Assembly: GCA_951813545.1 (NCBI GenBank)
Contig: OX638352.1
Coordinates: forward strand, 3,612,835-3,676,834
Direction of reading: 5' to 3'
DNA: 64,000 bases
Source of the DNA: an uncultured Poribacteria bacterium
GTDB lineage: Bacteria > Poribacteria > WGA-4E > WGA-3G
A model generated the notes under the pieces. That model was not told where the DNA came from and searched no databases. It was given only the letters and a program-made list of their open reading frames with translations. Below are positions 62,206 through 64,000 of the stretch, piece by piece. Every line of letters begins with the position of its first letter. Position 1 is the stretch's first letter. The translations under genes were made by a program, and so were the position numbers.

Positions 62206-63087
62206 ATGCGCTTAACCGAATCTCATGTCTCGTTTTTCCATGATAACGGGTATCTACTGCTCGAAGACGCACTCGATGAGAACGATCTGGGACCCGTAAT
62301 CGCTGAATACGAGGAAATTATCGCAGAGCGCGCCGAGAAATTGCACGCAGAAGGAAAGGTTAGCGACACGCACGCCGATAAACCGTTTACGGAACGGCTG
62401 CTTCACCTTGCAAATGAGGCACAAGAGATTACGGCGAATCTGGATATTATGCAGGCACGCGGTGAAGCGACGTTTAACTTCCTCAAAAACCCTAAAATCC
62501 TCGACATCGCAGAATCCTTCGTCGGTTCAGAGATTATCTGTAATCCGATCCAACACATCCGTGCCGTCTTGCCAAAAGAGAGTTCACAACGGGCACCCAC
62601 ACCTTGGCATCAGGATGCAGGCGTGTGTTGGCCTGATACTGATCCATACTTTATGCTCACTGTCTGGATTCCGATTGTGGATGCGACATTGGAAAACGGA
62701 TGTCTACAGGTGATGCCGGAAAGTCATAAGATGGGACTTTACAAGCACGACTGGACCGAGGGCGGATTGGCGGTCACATCGGAACATCAGCCACCAAATC
62801 TCACACCAAAAGCGTTGCCAATCCGGGCAGGTGGCGTTATCCTGTTCCACAATTACACGCTTCACAGTGCGAAACCGAATGAATCGGAGAGCGTCCGGTG
62901 GAGTTTCGATCTACGTTACCACGATGTCTATCAGCCGACAGGGAGACCCTTCTACCCTGCGTTCCTCATGCGGAGTCGTCTGCGACCAGAAGCCGGTAAT
63001 ACCAAATATGAGACGTGGTGTCAACGGTGGGAATTTGCGTTAGAGAATTCTAAGGGTGCGCAAGCCTACCGGTGGCCCCGGGAGTAA
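62206..63087 (+). CDS. Phytanoyl-CoA dioxygenase (PhyH) family protein, second copy
   Basis: A 293-residue homologue of the preceding gene, with FFHDNGYLLLEDALDENDL at the N terminus, TPWHQDAGVCW (H-x-D, about residue 130), and GGVILFHNYTLHSAKPNESESVRWSFD (distal His and 2-oxoglutarate Arg, about 205-232). Similarity to the first copy is moderate, so the substrates probably differ. AAGGAGGACGCAATT precedes the ATG, 24 bases after the first copy's stop, so they are cotranscribed. Confidence 0.88.
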   Translation: MRLTESHVSFFHDNGYLLLEDALDENDLGPVIAEYEEIIAERAEKLHAEGKVSDTHADKPFTERLLHLANEAQEITANLDIMQARGEATFNFLKNPKILDIAESFVGSEIICNPIQHIRAVLPKESSQRAPTPWHQDAGVCWPDTDPYFMLTVWIPIVDATLENGCLQVMPESHKMGLYKHDWTEGGLAVTSEHQPPNLTPKALPIRAGGVILFHNYTLHSAKPNESESVRWSFDLRYHDVYQPTGRPFYPAFLMRSRLRPEAGNTKYETWCQRWEFALENSKGAQAYRWPRE

Positions 63088-63098
63088 AAGGAGAAAAC

Positions 63099-63515
63099 GT
63101 GCTCGAGATCTCAGACCTGCCAACAGTTAATGCAACGCTGAATACAATCAGTGGGATCCTACTGACAATCGGGTATGTGCAAATCCGACAACGGAAAATC
63201 ACTGCACATAAAAAATGTATGCTCGCCGCTTTCGCTGTGTCCGTGCTTTTTCTTATCAGTTACGTTATCTACCACGCCAATGCCGGTTCAAAGCCGTTTA
63301 CAAAGCAGGGATGGGTCCGACCCGTCTACTTCACTATCTTGATTTCACATATCATTTTGGCGTTCGTCATAGTGCCGTTGGCGTTACGCACCCTCTATTT
63401 GGCGTGGCGAGAACGGTTTGAGAAACACCGTCGCATCGCAAAGATTACCTTTCCGATCTGGCTATACGTCTCGGTAACAGGCGTGATTATCTATCTGATG
63501 CTGTATCAGCTGTAG
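63099..63515 (+). CDS. DUF420 family membrane protein
   Basis: 138 residues from GTG 63099, which has AAAAGGAG 6 bases before it; GTG 63072 would overlap the PhyH gene. About four membrane helices (NATLNTISGILLTIGYVQI; KCMLAAFAVSVLFLISYVIY; VYFTILISHIILAFVIVPLAL; FPIWLYVSVTGVIIYLML). IYHANAGS and HRRIAKITFPIWLYVSVTG are typical of DUF420/YozB-like proteins, which are often linked to cytochrome c oxidase assembly in Bacillus; no cox gene is near here, so the role is open. It is adjacent to the PhyH genes. Confidence 0.8.
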   Translation: MLEISDLPTVNATLNTISGILLTIGYVQIRQRKITAHKKCMLAAFAVSVLFLISYVIYHANAGSKPFTKQGWVRPVYFTILISHIILAFVIVPLALRTLYLAWRERFEKHRRIAKITFPIWLYVSVTGVIIYLMLYQL

Positions 63516-63599
63516 AACCGAAGAAACTATGCCCCGTCAGACAATAAAATCCCCCTATCAAGGGGGATTTAGGGAGTTAAAACACTTAGAGAAGCAAGT

Positions 63600-64000
63600 T
63601 TAATCCTGCGAATCAAAGGGACGGAACCCGCGCAACATCAAGCCTCGATCACTATTAGATTTCTTCGCTTCCTCAGCTGCGGCTGCACGCTTTTCGGCTT
63701 CTGCCCGGTTTGCTGTCGTTGTCCCGCCGATGATGACAAAGTCGTCTGTTCGCCGGTAGCGGTTGATGAAAATCGGACGCGGTTTGTCCGACATATTCTG
63801 TTTGGAACCGTGAATGGTCTTGACGTTAAAGAAGATCGAATCACCGGCTTTGCCAGAAACGGAGAGAGCACTCTCCCAGGGCCACTCATCCTCCTCCAAA
63901 CCGAGATGCGAGAAGGTATCAATATGCTTGAGTTGTCCGAGTTTGTGTGAACCCGGTACAACGTGTAATGCCCCATTCACCAAGTCGGTGTCTACAACAT
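63600..64000 (-). CDS. Phytanoyl-CoA dioxygenase family protein (partial, 5' end beyond window)
   Basis: The minus-strand frame is open to the edge of the window; about 132 C-terminal residues remain. NGALHVVPGSHKLGQ is the typical PhyH post-metal stretch. GKAGDSIFFNVKTIHGSKQNMS has the distal His, and RPIFINRYRR the 2-oxoglutarate Arg. Ends with an Ala/Glu/Lys-rich tail. It is a third PhyH-like gene, divergent from the two at 61378 and 62206 and convergent with the DUF420 gene. Confidence 0.8.
   Translation of the reverse strand, partial: VVDTDLVNGALHVVPGSHKLGQLKHIDTFSHLGLEEDEWPWESALSVSGKAGDSIFFNVKTIHGSKQNMSDKPRPIFINRYRRTDDFVIIGGTTTANRAEAEKRAAAAEEAKKSNSDRGLMLRGFRPFDSQD

Noticed and set aside
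1..64000. CRISPR arrays, rRNA and tRNA genes, including a Sec tRNA
   Set aside because: No regular repeat-spacer array and no recognisable rRNA or tRNA sequence was seen by eye; a covariance search would be needed to exclude a tRNA.

Overview
The window reads as a bacterial chromosome segment of about 50% GC. It is most like the sponge-associated Candidatus Poribacteria. I base that on phytanoyl-CoA-dioxygenase-family genes, a FlgD-like sorting-domain micro-gene, M81 and sialidase-type genes, hairpin repeats in many gene gaps, and several insertion sequences. This is family recognition by eye, not a database match.

Layout. 1-590: 3' end of a TPR-like gene, then a repeat-rich gap. 591-8832: small membrane protein, M81 peptidase, HD hydrolase, TIM-barrel isomerase, selenophosphate synthetase (selD), pyrE, ymdB-type phosphodiesterase, xseA and xseB. 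8855-21356: dxs, tlyA, then a very large TamB-like gene and an Omp85/BamA-like gene (outer-membrane assembly). 21451-28592: nucleoside/BMP-type ABC transporter genes, with a DUF6807 gene and a sialidase between the ATPase and the binding protein. 28632-33193: formate dehydrogenase alpha subunit, cupin, leucyl aminopeptidase. 33310-39521: S9 peptidase split by a stop codon, methyltransferase, leuA, DAHP synthase. 40331-43649: uridine-kinase-like gene, two hsp20 genes, aquaporin, cupin. 43709-49404 (minus strand): operon of aldo/keto reductase, outer-membrane protein with two in-frame UGA codons, solute-binding protein, permease and a small membrane protein. 49511-59880: mobile-element region with an intact ISAs1-type element, a frameshifted cohesin/lamin-tail surface protein, an IS5-type element with an A-AAA-AAG slip site, a muconate-cycloisomerase-like gene, an IS630-type element and a terminal-repeat-bounded element carrying two DUF1670 genes. 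59880-64000: FlgD-like micro-gene, amidohydrolase, two PhyH dioxygenases, DUF420 protein and a third PhyH gene cut by the window end.

The main theme is selenocysteine. selD and the formate dehydrogenase gene both read through an in-frame UGA at the known family position, each followed by a SECIS-like hairpin. A third gene, the outer-membrane protein at 47411-48457, has two UGA codons spaced as U-x-x-U directly after its signal peptide; its start overlaps the preceding stop as ATGA. In all three genes the dinucleotide GU sits in a hairpin loop at +20/+21 after a UGA (the second UGA in the outer-membrane gene). I propose it as a new selenoprotein family member.

A second theme is a palindromic repeat family (CAGTTGTCAG/CTGACAACTG-type arms) that fills gene gaps and has also inserted in frame into tlyA and the TamB-like gene, where it encodes a similar peptide both times. 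A third is the DUF1670 element, which looks like a mobile element without a recognisable transposase. No rRNA, tRNA or CRISPR array was recognised.
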